NCBI GenBank assembly: GCA_029945945.1
Contig: JAQSDM010000009.1
Location: 186,001-250,000 of the forward strand
Direction of reading: 5' to 3'
Length of the DNA: 64,000 bases
From: Algoriphagus sp.
GTDB lineage: Bacteria > Bacteroidota > Bacteroidia > Cytophagales > Cyclobacteriaceae
The notes under the pieces were generated by a model. That model made no database searches. It was not told where the DNA came from and saw only the letters and a list, made by a program, of their open reading frames with translations. The position numbers and the translations under genes were made by a program. Below are positions 1 through 6,996 of the stretch, in pieces (positions within the stretch are counted from its first letter, which is position 1; every line of letters starts with the position of its first letter).

Positions 1-881
1 GAAAATGCCTGAACCAATCCTTGTTTAACGGGGTGAGTTCCTTCTGCAGCAGCAGCGGCGTGGGGAGCAGTTCCTTGGCCTGCTTCATTCGAATAGATTC
101 CTCTTTTGACTCCCCAGGAAATGGCCATTCCAAATACGCCGCTAAATGCCGCTTCCATGTTAAAAGCAGATCTGAAAATAAGTGAGAACACAGCAGGAAC
201 TTCCTGAATATTAATGAAGATGATAATCACTGCCATCAGGATGTAGGCACCGGCCATGAAAGGAACAACAATTTCAGCAACTTTACTGATTCTCTTTACC
301 CCCCCAATGATGATCAACCCCAGCGAGACAGTTATGAAAAGTCCTGAGTAGTGAACCGGTATATCGAAGGCATTATTCATGCTGAGTGCAATGCTATTAC
401 TTTGAACGCCTGGTAGGAATATGACAGTACTAAGAATTGTTACAAACGCAAATAGCATTGCATACCATTTGATGCCAAGTCCTTTTTCAATGTAAAAAGC
501 AGGACCACCGCGATATTGACCATTGTTAACTTCCTTATAGATCTGGCCGAGCGTTGATTCTACAAATGCGGAAGAAGCTCCTAAGAACGCGATTGCCCAC
601 ATCCAAAATATTGCACCAGGGCCTCCCATTGCAATGGCAGTTGCTACGCCCGCAATGTTACCTGTGCCAACTCGTCCTGAAATAGCGATTGCAAAAGCTT
701 GAAATGAAGAAACACCTTTATCAGACGATTCACCTTTAAAAAGCAGCTTTAGCATTTCTCTGAAATGTGTCACCTGAAGAAATTTCGTAGCGAAAGAGAA
801 ATAAATGCCAGCAGCGAGGCATAAAAAAATCAAAGCATTACTCCAGATTATTGCATTTACAGCTTCTATTATTTCTTTCAT
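1..881 (-). CDS. Sodium:alanine symporter family protein (AGCS), C-terminus cut by window edge
   Basis: Reading the minus strand from ATG at 881 gives an open frame to the window edge (about 293 residues), so only the N-terminal two thirds is present. The start MKEIIEAVNAIIWSNALIF is followed by hydrophobic segments, the stretch SGRVGTGNIAGVATAIAMGG, the stretch GGPAFYIEKGLG, and near the edge SNEAGQGTAPHAAAAAEGT. The last is the hallmark of the alanine/glycine:cation symporter family. Members import alanine or glycine with Na+ through the inner membrane. Family assignment is strong; substrate is inferred from the family. There is no same-strand gene directly upstream: the next minus-strand genes are the tRNAs, separated by two terminators, so it should have its own promoter within 882-1115. 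Confidence 0.9.
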   Translation of the reverse strand, partial: MKEIIEAVNAIIWSNALIFLCLAAGIYFSFATKFLQVTHFREMLKLLFKGESSDKGVSSFQAFAIAISGRVGTGNIAGVATAIAMGGPGAIFWMWAIAFLGASSAFVESTLGQIYKEVNNGQYRGGPAFYIEKGLGIKWYAMLFAFVTILSTVIFLPGVQSNSIALSMNNAFDIPVHYSGLFITVSLGLIIIGGVKRISKVAEIVVPFMAGAYILMAVIIIFINIQEVPAVFSLIFRSAFNMEAAFSGVFGMAISWGVKRGIYSNEAGQGTAPHAAAAAEGTHPVKQGLVQAF

Positions 882-1115
882 TGTGAGCAGTTTAGGGTGT
901 TTTTTTTTAATATTCTTGATTTCCAAGTTCTAACTAAAGCGAAAAGAAAAGAAAAAAATGTCAAAATGCCTGCCCGATGGTCAAAAAGAACCCAAAATTG
1001 GGATTATTTGATTTATTGTTTATTTCAATTCTGTCTACTTATCAATCATAAAAATCTGGCTTTTTAAAAAAATAGAAGGAATACAAATTCAGCTTAAGAT
1101 TGAAAAAGGCAAAAC

Positions 1116-1149
1116 AAAAAAAAGCCTCTGGAATTGATCCAAAGGCTTT
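1116..1149 (-). terminator. Rho-independent terminator, copy A
   Basis: On the minus strand a hairpin with 7-bp stem AAAGCCT/AGGCTTT is followed by a long T run (A run 1116-1123 on plus). It is identical over 28 nt to the hairpin at 1279-1306, which ends the tRNA-Pro unit. No intact gene lies immediately upstream on the minus strand, so it is an orphan copy, best explained by duplication of a tRNA-Pro plus terminator unit. Confidence 0.75.
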
Positions 1150-1250
1150 GTTAATTAAATAATGGTGTCAGCCATGATAGCACTGGTTGAACCTTACGGC
1201 TTTCCAGATTGAAATCGGGGCGCGATAATTTGAAGAAATGTATTTGAACT
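1150..1250 (-). pseudogene. Decayed tRNA-Pro copy (candidate)
   Basis: Between the two identical terminators the minus strand keeps pieces of the neighbouring tRNA-Pro in the right order. TATCGCGCC lies at 1227-1219 and GCCGTAAGGTTC at 1200-1189, the latter resembling GTCGTAGGTTC of the T arm. The spacing between the two blocks is 18 nt here and 17 nt in the intact gene. The acceptor stem and anticodon arm no longer pair, so it cannot be a working tRNA. This is inference from matching blocks plus the duplicated terminator; exact boundaries are uncertain. Confidence 0.5.
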
Positions 1251-1271
1251 AAATAAGAGCGGAATGAGCAA

Positions 1272-1306
1272 AAACAAAAAAGCCTCTGGAATTGATCCAA
1301 AGGCTT
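1272..1306 (-). terminator. Rho-independent terminator of the tRNA unit, copy B
   Basis: The hairpin AAGCCT(16 nt)AGGCTT on the minus strand is followed by T-rich sequence, 13 bases after the tRNA-Pro 3' end. It would end a tRNA-Ser/tRNA-Pro transcript. It is identical over 28 nt to copy A at 1121-1148. Confidence 0.8.
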
Positions 1307-1318
1307 CTTTAAACTAAG

Positions 1319-1392
1319 TCGGGGTGGCAGGATTCGAACCTACGACCTCCACATCCCAAATGTGGCGCGATACCGGGCTACGCTACACCCCG
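1319..1392 (-). tRNA. tRNA-Pro (anticodon UGG)
   Basis: The minus strand folds as a full cloverleaf: acceptor CGGGGTG/CACCCCG with discriminator A at 1319, anticodon stem CCACA/TGTGG around loop TTTGGGA (anticodon TGG), and T arm with GGTTCGAATC. The 3' CCA is not encoded. It lies 55 bp downstream of tRNA-Ser on the same strand and just before a terminator, so the two are probably co-transcribed. Confidence 0.96.
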
Positions 1393-1447
1393 AACTGTTT
1401 TTTTTTTCTGAAAATATCTCTTCAAAACACTGATTATCAGTACTTTG

Positions 1448-1536
1448 CAGAGAGTGGGGGATTCGAACCCCCGGTACAGTTTAACCCGTACGACAGTTTA
1501 GCAAACTGTTGGTTTCAGCCACTCACCCAACTCTCT
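1448..1536 (-). tRNA. tRNA-Ser (anticodon GCU)
   Basis: About 89 nt on the minus strand: acceptor AGAGAGT/ACTCTCT, anticodon stem ACAGT/ACTGT around loop TTGCTAA (anticodon GCT), a long variable arm (GTACGGG...CTGTAC region) as expected for a class II tRNA, and T arm GGGGGTTCGAATCCCCC. CCA is not encoded (discriminator G). First gene of the tRNA pair. Confidence 0.96.
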
Positions 1537-1626
1537 GAATATTTTAAGGCTTGGTATACTTCAGTAAAACTGACCATTTGCCAGCCTTCCTTATTCAGTC
1601 AGAGAACTTTCTGTTTTAAGGCGATG

Positions 1627-1660
1627 CAAATATAAGTCAATTGATCAGATTTTAGCAAAT
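1627..1660 (-). promoter_or_regulatory. Probable promoter of the tRNA-Ser/tRNA-Pro unit
   Basis: The minus strand reads TATATTTG at 1634-1627, an exact match to the Bacteroidota -7 box TAnnTTTG, with TTTG at 1660-1657 in a plausible -33 position (22 bp gap). It lies about 90 bp upstream of the tRNA-Ser 5' end. Confidence 0.5.
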
Positions 1661-1751
1661 CAATCCTCTATTGGAAATAAATGACTGAATTATTTAATCT
1701 AAACCGCTGGAAATCAAACAACATATTTTTAAAATGATTCATGTTTTTTTT

Positions 1752-1777
1752 AAAAATACCCTGTACAGGGTATTTTT
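1752..1777. promoter_or_regulatory. 26-bp perfect palindrome, candidate operator
   Basis: The sequence is self-complementary over 26 bp, with core ACCCTGTACAGGGT at 1758-1771. It lies between divergent transcription units (tRNAs leftwards, 84-residue gene rightwards) and covers the expected -33 region of the promoter at 1795-1802. A terminator is unlikely to be needed there because both units read away from it, so an operator is the better reading. It could also form a hairpin followed by Ts. Confidence 0.5.
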
Positions 1778-1794
1778 TTTTAGGGAGTAGGGCT

Positions 1795-1802
1795 TACTTT
1801 TG
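1795..1802 (+). promoter_or_regulatory. -7 promoter box upstream of the 84-residue gene
   Basis: TACTTTTG matches TAnnTTTG exactly and lies 20 bp upstream of ATG 1823, giving a short leader. The matching -33 position falls in the T run at the right arm of the 1752-1777 palindrome. Confidence 0.5.
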
Positions 1803-1822
1803 GATTTCAAATTGTTTAGAAT

Positions 1823-2077
1823 ATGCGAATACATACTACTAAGTCAAGTTTTTTAATTCAAGGAGACGGAGATAAGAAGGGTTGTGTCTTTATTAAGTCC
1901 GATTCAAATGACGAACTCCATAGATTTTTTGGGTCATTAGTAATTGAACCATCAGGAAGTTCTGAATACCCATTCCAGGTGAGAGCATGCAAACAGGAGT
2001 TTGCTAATGCTTTGATTTTGATGGTAAAGGAGATTGATTACACTGTATTTTCTGAATTCGAACCTGCTCTCATTTAA
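1823..2077 (+). CDS. Small orphan protein of unknown function (84 aa)
   Basis: I do not recognise a family. The protein has no signal peptide or membrane segment and begins MRIHTTKSSFLIQGDGDKKG. It contains short mixed-charge segments that could be alternating strands and a helix (about residues 55-70), and a single pair of separated cysteines (CVFIK and ACKQE). ATG 1823 is preceded by a good -7 box and a perfect palindrome, which argues that it is a real, regulated gene. It stands alone: the next gene rightwards begins about 190 bp later. Confidence 0.6.
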   Translation: MRIHTTKSSFLIQGDGDKKGCVFIKSDSNDELHRFFGSLVIEPSGSSEYPFQVRACKQEFANALILMVKEIDYTVFSEFEPALI

Positions 2078-2265
2078 GTAGTAAAAAAAGTTTATTTTAT
2101 TTTTTCAATCCATTTAGGGACGAAAAGCATTTTTTGATTTTTGTGTTACTTTTTACTGTTATCGAAGAATAATATCCTGATAAATTGAATTTTTACCAAT
2201 TTAATTTTAAATAAGCGCTGTTTTTTTAATTAATATTTTTTTTAATCTTTCGGGCCAAAGTTCTT

Positions 2266-3594
2266 TTGGAATTATCACCCAATGAAAATTTCCGTTTGAT
2301 TAGTTCAGAAAATATTGATCAATTAATTCCTGATTTCCTGATGGAGTCAGAGCATTTCTTCCTCATCTTATTGGATGTGGAAGGAAATGTTATTAATTCC
2401 AATCGTGTCTTTTCTAAGTTGGTTGGCAAGGAATCTGAATTGGATTTTCATAAAATGATAGATGATGATTCCTCCCGCAATTTTTCTGAGCTTCTCGAGA
2501 AAACTCTGAATTCTCCCAAAGAAGTACAGCATGCGTTATTTAACATTCGAATTGGAAAATCAGATTCTAATCTTCCGGTTTGGTGGGAATTTTCTGTAAT
2601 CACCAATTCTGATGGGGATTTGATGGGAATCATCGGAGTAGGTGTGGGGATTCAATTTTTAGAACAGGGAATGCCATGGGAAAACCTCGTTGATGTCCTT
2701 CAGTTTGGAAGAATCAAGCTTTCTTCGACCAAGACTTTGGTTGGATGGGATGAAAAAGTTACGAATTGGCTCGAACTTTCATCCTCCGAATGGAAGGGAT
2801 CTTCTATTTTGGAGCAAAATGTTCTAACCGCATTTCCGGAGTTAGATCTTGCTTTCAAACAAATTTCTGAAAATGGGAGGCCAGTTTGTCTTGTTTTGAG
2901 GAGACCTGATTCAAATCATGAATTCGCATCTCTTTTAACAAAAGTTCCGGAAGGTTTTCATTTGTTTATTCTTCCCCGGGAGAAAAAGAAAATAGCAAAA
3001 GAACTTTTAAAACCATTCACCAATTTCCAACTTGAATCTTTACAGGGTTCTGTTTGGATTGTCAATTCAGATTTTAAAATTCTTCAATTAAATCAGGAAG
3101 CTAAGCGTTTGGGGATTCTTTGGAAAGGAAGAGAGCTCAATGAAGGATCAAAATTTCATTTTCAACAGCAATCTGAAAGTTTCAGTAAGCTGATTTCAAA
3201 TTGTAAAAGTGCTTTTTCCGGAAATTCAATAGATTTTGAATTTCAGACCAAGCTTCCTGACCAGGAAATTGGAATGTGGCGTGTAGGTATCCGGCCAGTT
3301 TATGATACAAATGGGGTTACTCAGGGTATTTTGATACAAGCCTTTGACTTATATGTTTTGAATCAGCGTCTTATAAATCTCCAGGCAGAGAATCAAAACC
3401 TGAAAGAGTTAGCGCTAAGACCTTCTCATATCCTTCGTTCACCGCTTTCATCCATGCTTGGACTCTTGGATTTGATCGATCAAAAACAACTTGATTCTGA
3501 GAACCAGAAATACTTTTCTTACCTAAAGCCACTGGCAAGAGAACTTGACAATGTAATTCGATCAAATGCCAAAAAAATGAGCGCTTTTGATTAA
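2266..3594 (+). CDS. Multi-PAS protein ending in a HisKA-like helix, no ATPase domain
   Basis: A cytoplasmic sensor-type protein of 442 residues. Three PAS-like units can be read, at about residues 26-125 (HFFLILLDVEGNVINSN), 135-240 and 258-365 (GSVWIVNSDFKILQLNQEA). A coiled-coil linker follows, then PSHILRSPLSSMLGLLDLI, which resembles the H box of HisKA dimerisation domains with the candidate phosphoacceptor at His388. Translation stops about 54 residues later, so the HATPase domain of a histidine kinase is absent. It may be phosphorylated in trans, act as a dimerisation adaptor, or be a truncated kinase. The start is a TTG (no in-frame ATG before 2341); ATG 2341 would cut into the first PAS unit. 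The stop codon overlaps that of the convergent lipoprotein gene by 4 bp. Confidence 0.75.
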   Translation: MELSPNENFRLISSENIDQLIPDFLMESEHFFLILLDVEGNVINSNRVFSKLVGKESELDFHKMIDDDSSRNFSELLEKTLNSPKEVQHALFNIRIGKSDSNLPVWWEFSVITNSDGDLMGIIGVGVGIQFLEQGMPWENLVDVLQFGRIKLSSTKTLVGWDEKVTNWLELSSSEWKGSSILEQNVLTAFPELDLAFKQISENGRPVCLVLRRPDSNHEFASLLTKVPEGFHLFILPREKKKIAKELLKPFTNFQLESLQGSVWIVNSDFKILQLNQEAKRLGILWKGRELNEGSKFHFQQQSESFSKLISNCKSAFSGNSIDFEFQTKLPDQEIGMWRVGIRPVYDTNGVTQGILIQAFDLYVLNQRLINLQAENQNLKELALRPSHILRSPLSSMLGLLDLIDQKQLDSENQKYFSYLKPLARELDNVIRSNAKKMSAFD

Positions 3595-5144
3595 AAAAGA
3601 CCTGTCAGGTCAATTTTATGAATTCTGGAGGGGACACTTAAACTTCCCAAAGTTATTTTTTCGCCCGAAATTAAGACTGTAAATCCTTCCTGAAATATTA
3701 TTCCCTCCGTTTGGGAAAGTTGTGATGGACTTCCCAGCAGTAGTTTATGCTTTTTTCCATTAAAAAAATCTTCGCCTGAATAATCAGAAAATAGCCAGAT
3801 AAAGACTTGGGAACTGATTCCTTTATTTTCATATCCCAGTAGGCAAAGTGAATTTGAATTATTTTCAATTGCTGCTGCAGTAACCAAGCCTTGCGTATCA
3901 AAAGTGGAATTTAATTCTGCCTGCCGAGTTCCTGGTTCCTGACTTAGGATATAATGATTGGTTTTTAGATCCAAGGGGTTTTTAGTGAAGAGATGGAGTT
4001 TTCCATTCCAGAAAATAAACCCTTCACAATTGAAATTATGGTTTCCATTGTTTCCCGAAAAATCCGTCTGATCTGAAAAATTAAAAACAATCCTTTCAAA
4101 ATTCACTTCAGTTAAATTGAGCAAGTCTGTGATTTTGATTTTCAATATGTTCAAGTCAGTTCTTTTGCCAAGATTGTTTCCAAAGTCCCCCACAAACAAA
4201 TGGGTATCACTTTGTGCCAAATCTTCCCAATCTTTATTCAATGCATTTTTCACCGAAATAGTACGAATTACATTTCCAGTTTCCGGATTCAGTTCAAAGA
4301 TTTGATTGGTGTTGTCTTCGTCATTAATCGAAAAAAGTCTATTCTGAATCCATGCCAGACCTGAGGTTTCATCTTGAGAAGCTGGAAGATTTGCCAAAGT
4401 CGTGGGATTAAGTGCTGAAGGCAAACCATTTGTAGCAAGCGGAATAGTTGTTTGATTTAATTGAAAGCTGGTCTGCTTGAAGGTCTGCACGTCCTCAGGT
4501 TTTTGAGGATCGTCGAGCGTGAAATGTCTGTGTTGAAAGGCGGCAGATTTCCACGATTGACGGAATGAATTCTTTCCTTGATTGAGGTCAAAACTGAAAT
4601 TCAGATTTTGGTTTTCCTTGAAATAGAGGTAATAAAAGCCGCTTTGCTCTGAGAACTTAACAGAAGGAGTTGAAACTAGAGTGGGGATATTACTTAGGTT
4701 CTCTTTGGTGATTGTCACCAATCCAAAATCAGTTTTGGCAGGTAGCCTGATTTTTTGGATTTGTTCTCCAACCTGAATTTGCTCATCGATCACCAGAGGG
4801 AGATAACTTGCAAAGCCCGGATCTGTTGAGGTGCTGGTTAATGAATAAGTGCCAAGTGCTAATTCAACCTCATAAGGTTTGCTAAAATCATTTGGATTGA
4901 TGGAGATCGTAGTTGTTTTTCCGGATTCAAGTTCTGAAAAATTTAGGTTGATTGAAGTCTGGAGTACATGGGTCCAACTATTCTCTGTTAAAACTTTCCC
5001 TCCGGGCATCGATAGCGAACCAGTCAGATCAATCCCTGAAATTGAAATCTTGCCAAATCCAGGAGTAGGTTTTTCCTTTTCTTTGCAGGAAAAAATCAGA
5101 ATAAAAAGCCAAAAAAATAAACTGAGAAGGATTTTATTTTTCAT
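3591..5144 (-). CDS. Lipoprotein with C-terminal beta-propeller-like domain
   Basis: Residues 1-20 form a lipoprotein signal ending FSCKEKEK, with Cys20 as the lipidation site, so it should be anchored in the envelope. About residues 30-190 are beta-rich and resemble the domains found at the N-terminus of Bacteroidota surface lipoproteins. The C-terminal part contains repeated blade-like segments such as SGLAWIQNRLFSINDEDNTN, FELNPETGNVIRTISV, THLFVGDFGNNLGKRTDLN and EGFIFWNGKLHLFTKN, typical of esterase-like or phytase-like propellers. Substrate unknown. It is a single gene, convergent with the PAS protein and divergent from the LytTR gene. Confidence 0.75.
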   Translation of the reverse strand: MKNKILLSLFFWLFILIFSCKEKEKPTPGFGKISISGIDLTGSLSMPGGKVLTENSWTHVLQTSINLNFSELESGKTTTISINPNDFSKPYEVELALGTYSLTSTSTDPGFASYLPLVIDEQIQVGEQIQKIRLPAKTDFGLVTITKENLSNIPTLVSTPSVKFSEQSGFYYLYFKENQNLNFSFDLNQGKNSFRQSWKSAAFQHRHFTLDDPQKPEDVQTFKQTSFQLNQTTIPLATNGLPSALNPTTLANLPASQDETSGLAWIQNRLFSINDEDNTNQIFELNPETGNVIRTISVKNALNKDWEDLAQSDTHLFVGDFGNNLGKRTDLNILKIKITDLLNLTEVNFERIVFNFSDQTDFSGNNGNHNFNCEGFIFWNGKLHLFTKNPLDLKTNHYILSQEPGTRQAELNSTFDTQGLVTAAAIENNSNSLCLLGYENKGISSQVFIWLFSDYSGEDFFNGKKHKLLLGSPSQLSQTEGIIFQEGFTVLISGEKITLGSLSVPSRIHKIDLTGLF

Positions 5145-5295
5145 ACCGGGAAAGGATTGTACAAAAGTATCTATTTGAATTCATGTATTTAAAATGGTTT
5201 CAACCTGATTTTTGACTGATGAATTCGAATTCTTTTAACATTCTAATAAACATTCCTCTTTTACACTCTGTTGCAGTAGCATAAAAAGAAAGTTC

Positions 5296-5718
5296 ATGAA
5301 AGATCTGTTAGAAGTTGTCAGTAAAAATGGAAACGGAAATGGGCATTCCCCGATGGTAGTTTCTGAATCAATGAATGATGAGCTTTTAATTAAAGATGCC
5401 CTTTTTGTGAGGCACGACGGTTCTCTGGAGAAGCTAAAGCATGTTGATATTCTTTGGCTTAAAGGAGACGGTAATTATACCACCATTGTTGCAAGACATT
5501 CTGTTTTCTCAGTAAGAAATCTTCTCAAGGATTTCGAAGACGTACTCCCTCGCGATCAATTCATCCGGATTCATAAAAGCTATATCGTTCGAATTGATGA
5601 GATCAATTCAATCAACACCAAGGAAATAAAAGTTGCCAAGGATTTAGTGCCTGTTGGAAGGACATTTTATCACAGCCTTGTCAATAGAATCCAAAAACTC
5701 GGTCCTTCAGGAGATTAA
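5296..5718 (+). CDS. Stand-alone LytTR DNA-binding protein
   Basis: 140 residues. About 32-135 form a LytTR DNA-binding domain (VDILWLKGDGNYTTIVARHS, RDQFIRIHKSYIVRIDEI, KDLVPVGRTFYHSLVNRI). The N-terminal 30 residues are low complexity (KNGNGNGHSP) with no receiver domain, so it is not a classical response regulator. It probably binds DNA as a transcription regulator without phosphorylation, or with a partner. A PAS/HisKA-like protein lies 1.7 kb upstream but is not adjacent. The stop codon TTAA is shared with convergent queA. Confidence 0.88.
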   Translation: MKDLLEVVSKNGNGNGHSPMVVSESMNDELLIKDALFVRHDGSLEKLKHVDILWLKGDGNYTTIVARHSVFSVRNLLKDFEDVLPRDQFIRIHKSYIVRIDEINSINTKEIKVAKDLVPVGRTFYHSLVNRIQKLGPSGD

Positions 5719-6926
5719 TCCATCCAAAGCAAACTGCTGTCACCGTAGCTTAGGAATCTATAATCTTTTTCCAAAGCTTCCTGATAAACTTTTTTCCACC
5801 TATCATCAAGTATTGTAGCTATGAGTAAGACAAGTGTTGAGCCAGGCTGGTGAAAGTTTGTGATTAATCCTTTTATGACTTTGAATTGATAGCCAGGGAA
5901 AATAAAAATCTCTGTAGCACCGATCAGCGTTTTAGCGCTTTTGCTTTTCATGAAATCCAAAACTGCCTCAAGCGCATTTTGAACAGTCGGATAGGAGTTC
6001 CTATCCTTGTAAGGGAAAAGCTTTTCAATTAAAAAGTCATCACCTTTTCCTTCCAGAATTTTTACGCCGTACCAGTACAAGCTTTCCAAAGTCCTGACAG
6101 AGGTAGTTCCTACTGCTACGACATTTCCTTGGTGGCTCAAAATTTTTTCAATTGTCTGGAGAGTTATCACAATCTGCTCGCTATGCATCGGGTGCTCGGT
6201 GACTTCGGTCGCCTTTATTGGCTGGAAAGTTCCTGCACTGACATGAAGCGTTACCTGAGTTTTTTGAATTCCTTTTGATTCAAGTTTTTCGAATACTTCA
6301 GATGTGAAATGAAGACCTGCAGTGGGTGCAGCTACGGCTCCTTCTTTTTCTGAATAAACTGTTTGATACCGATTTTTATCTTCCTCAACAGGTTTGCGAT
6401 TGAGATAGGGTGGGAGGGGAACTTCACCGCTTGCTTCTACCACATCGACAAATGAAATTTCCGGATCATTCCAGGAAAACTCAACCAGCTTTTCATCCCG
6501 GTTTTTAAGTTTTGCCTCAAGGATAACCTCTTTGCTTCCGATTTGAATTTTTCCTTTCAGGACCTCTTCATCTTTCCATTTCTTTGCATTTCCGATCATG
6601 GTTTCCCACGTGACCGGATGCTTGGCAAGCATTATTTCCGGAATCACGGTAGTAGGAGCTATTGGCTGAAGTAAGAAGATTTCGATTCGAGCTCCGGTTT
6701 CCCGTTGGAAAATCAATCTGGCCGGGATGACTTTTGTGTCATTGTAAACCAGCAAGGTATCAGCCGGAAGTAAATCAGGGAGGTCGTAAAAATGGAAATG
6801 GGAAATCTCACCTTTTTTGCAAAGTAGAAGCTTTGAATCAGAGCGCTTTTCAAGCGGGAATTTGGCGATTCTTTCTTCCGGGAGTGTATATTCGTAAGCC
6901 TTAAGATCAATCTTTGGGATTTGCAT
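5715..6926 (-). CDS. queA: S-adenosylmethionine:tRNA ribosyltransferase-isomerase
   Basis: Makes epoxyqueuosine in tRNA from preQ1-modified tRNA and AdoMet, the penultimate step of queuosine synthesis. Family motifs run in order: LPEERIAKFPLEKRSDSKLL at the N-terminus, LLVYNDTKVIPARL, APTAGLHFT, VTLHVSAGTFQPI, VVAVGTTSVRTLE and TNFHQPGSTLVLLIATI near the C-terminus. At 403 residues it is longer than the roughly 350-residue enterobacterial form; I believe this is usual for Bacteroidota. No other queuosine genes are adjacent. It is divergent from menC (70 bp between starts), and its stop overlaps that of the LytTR gene. Confidence 0.95.
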   Translation of the reverse strand: MQIPKIDLKAYEYTLPEERIAKFPLEKRSDSKLLLCKKGEISHFHFYDLPDLLPADTLLVYNDTKVIPARLIFQRETGARIEIFLLQPIAPTTVIPEIMLAKHPVTWETMIGNAKKWKDEEVLKGKIQIGSKEVILEAKLKNRDEKLVEFSWNDPEISFVDVVEASGEVPLPPYLNRKPVEEDKNRYQTVYSEKEGAVAAPTAGLHFTSEVFEKLESKGIQKTQVTLHVSAGTFQPIKATEVTEHPMHSEQIVITLQTIEKILSHQGNVVAVGTTSVRTLESLYWYGVKILEGKGDDFLIEKLFPYKDRNSYPTVQNALEAVLDFMKSKSAKTLIGATEIFIFPGYQFKVIKGLITNFHQPGSTLVLLIATILDDRWKKVYQEALEKDYRFLSYGDSSLLWMD

Positions 6927-6996
6927 AAATGAGTCGATTCCGGGCGTAAATATAACTCAAGTCCCTTCAAAAACTGGCTAAAATCCATTTCAATCC

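Noticed and set aside
1324..1635. 103-codon plus-strand frame across the tRNA genes
   Set aside because: It is the antisense of tRNA-Pro and tRNA-Ser and shows no protein-like sequence.
5220..5231. Palindrome GAATTCGAATTC upstream of the LytTR gene
   Set aside because: Only two adjacent GAATTC sites; no promoter box or second copy supports an operator.
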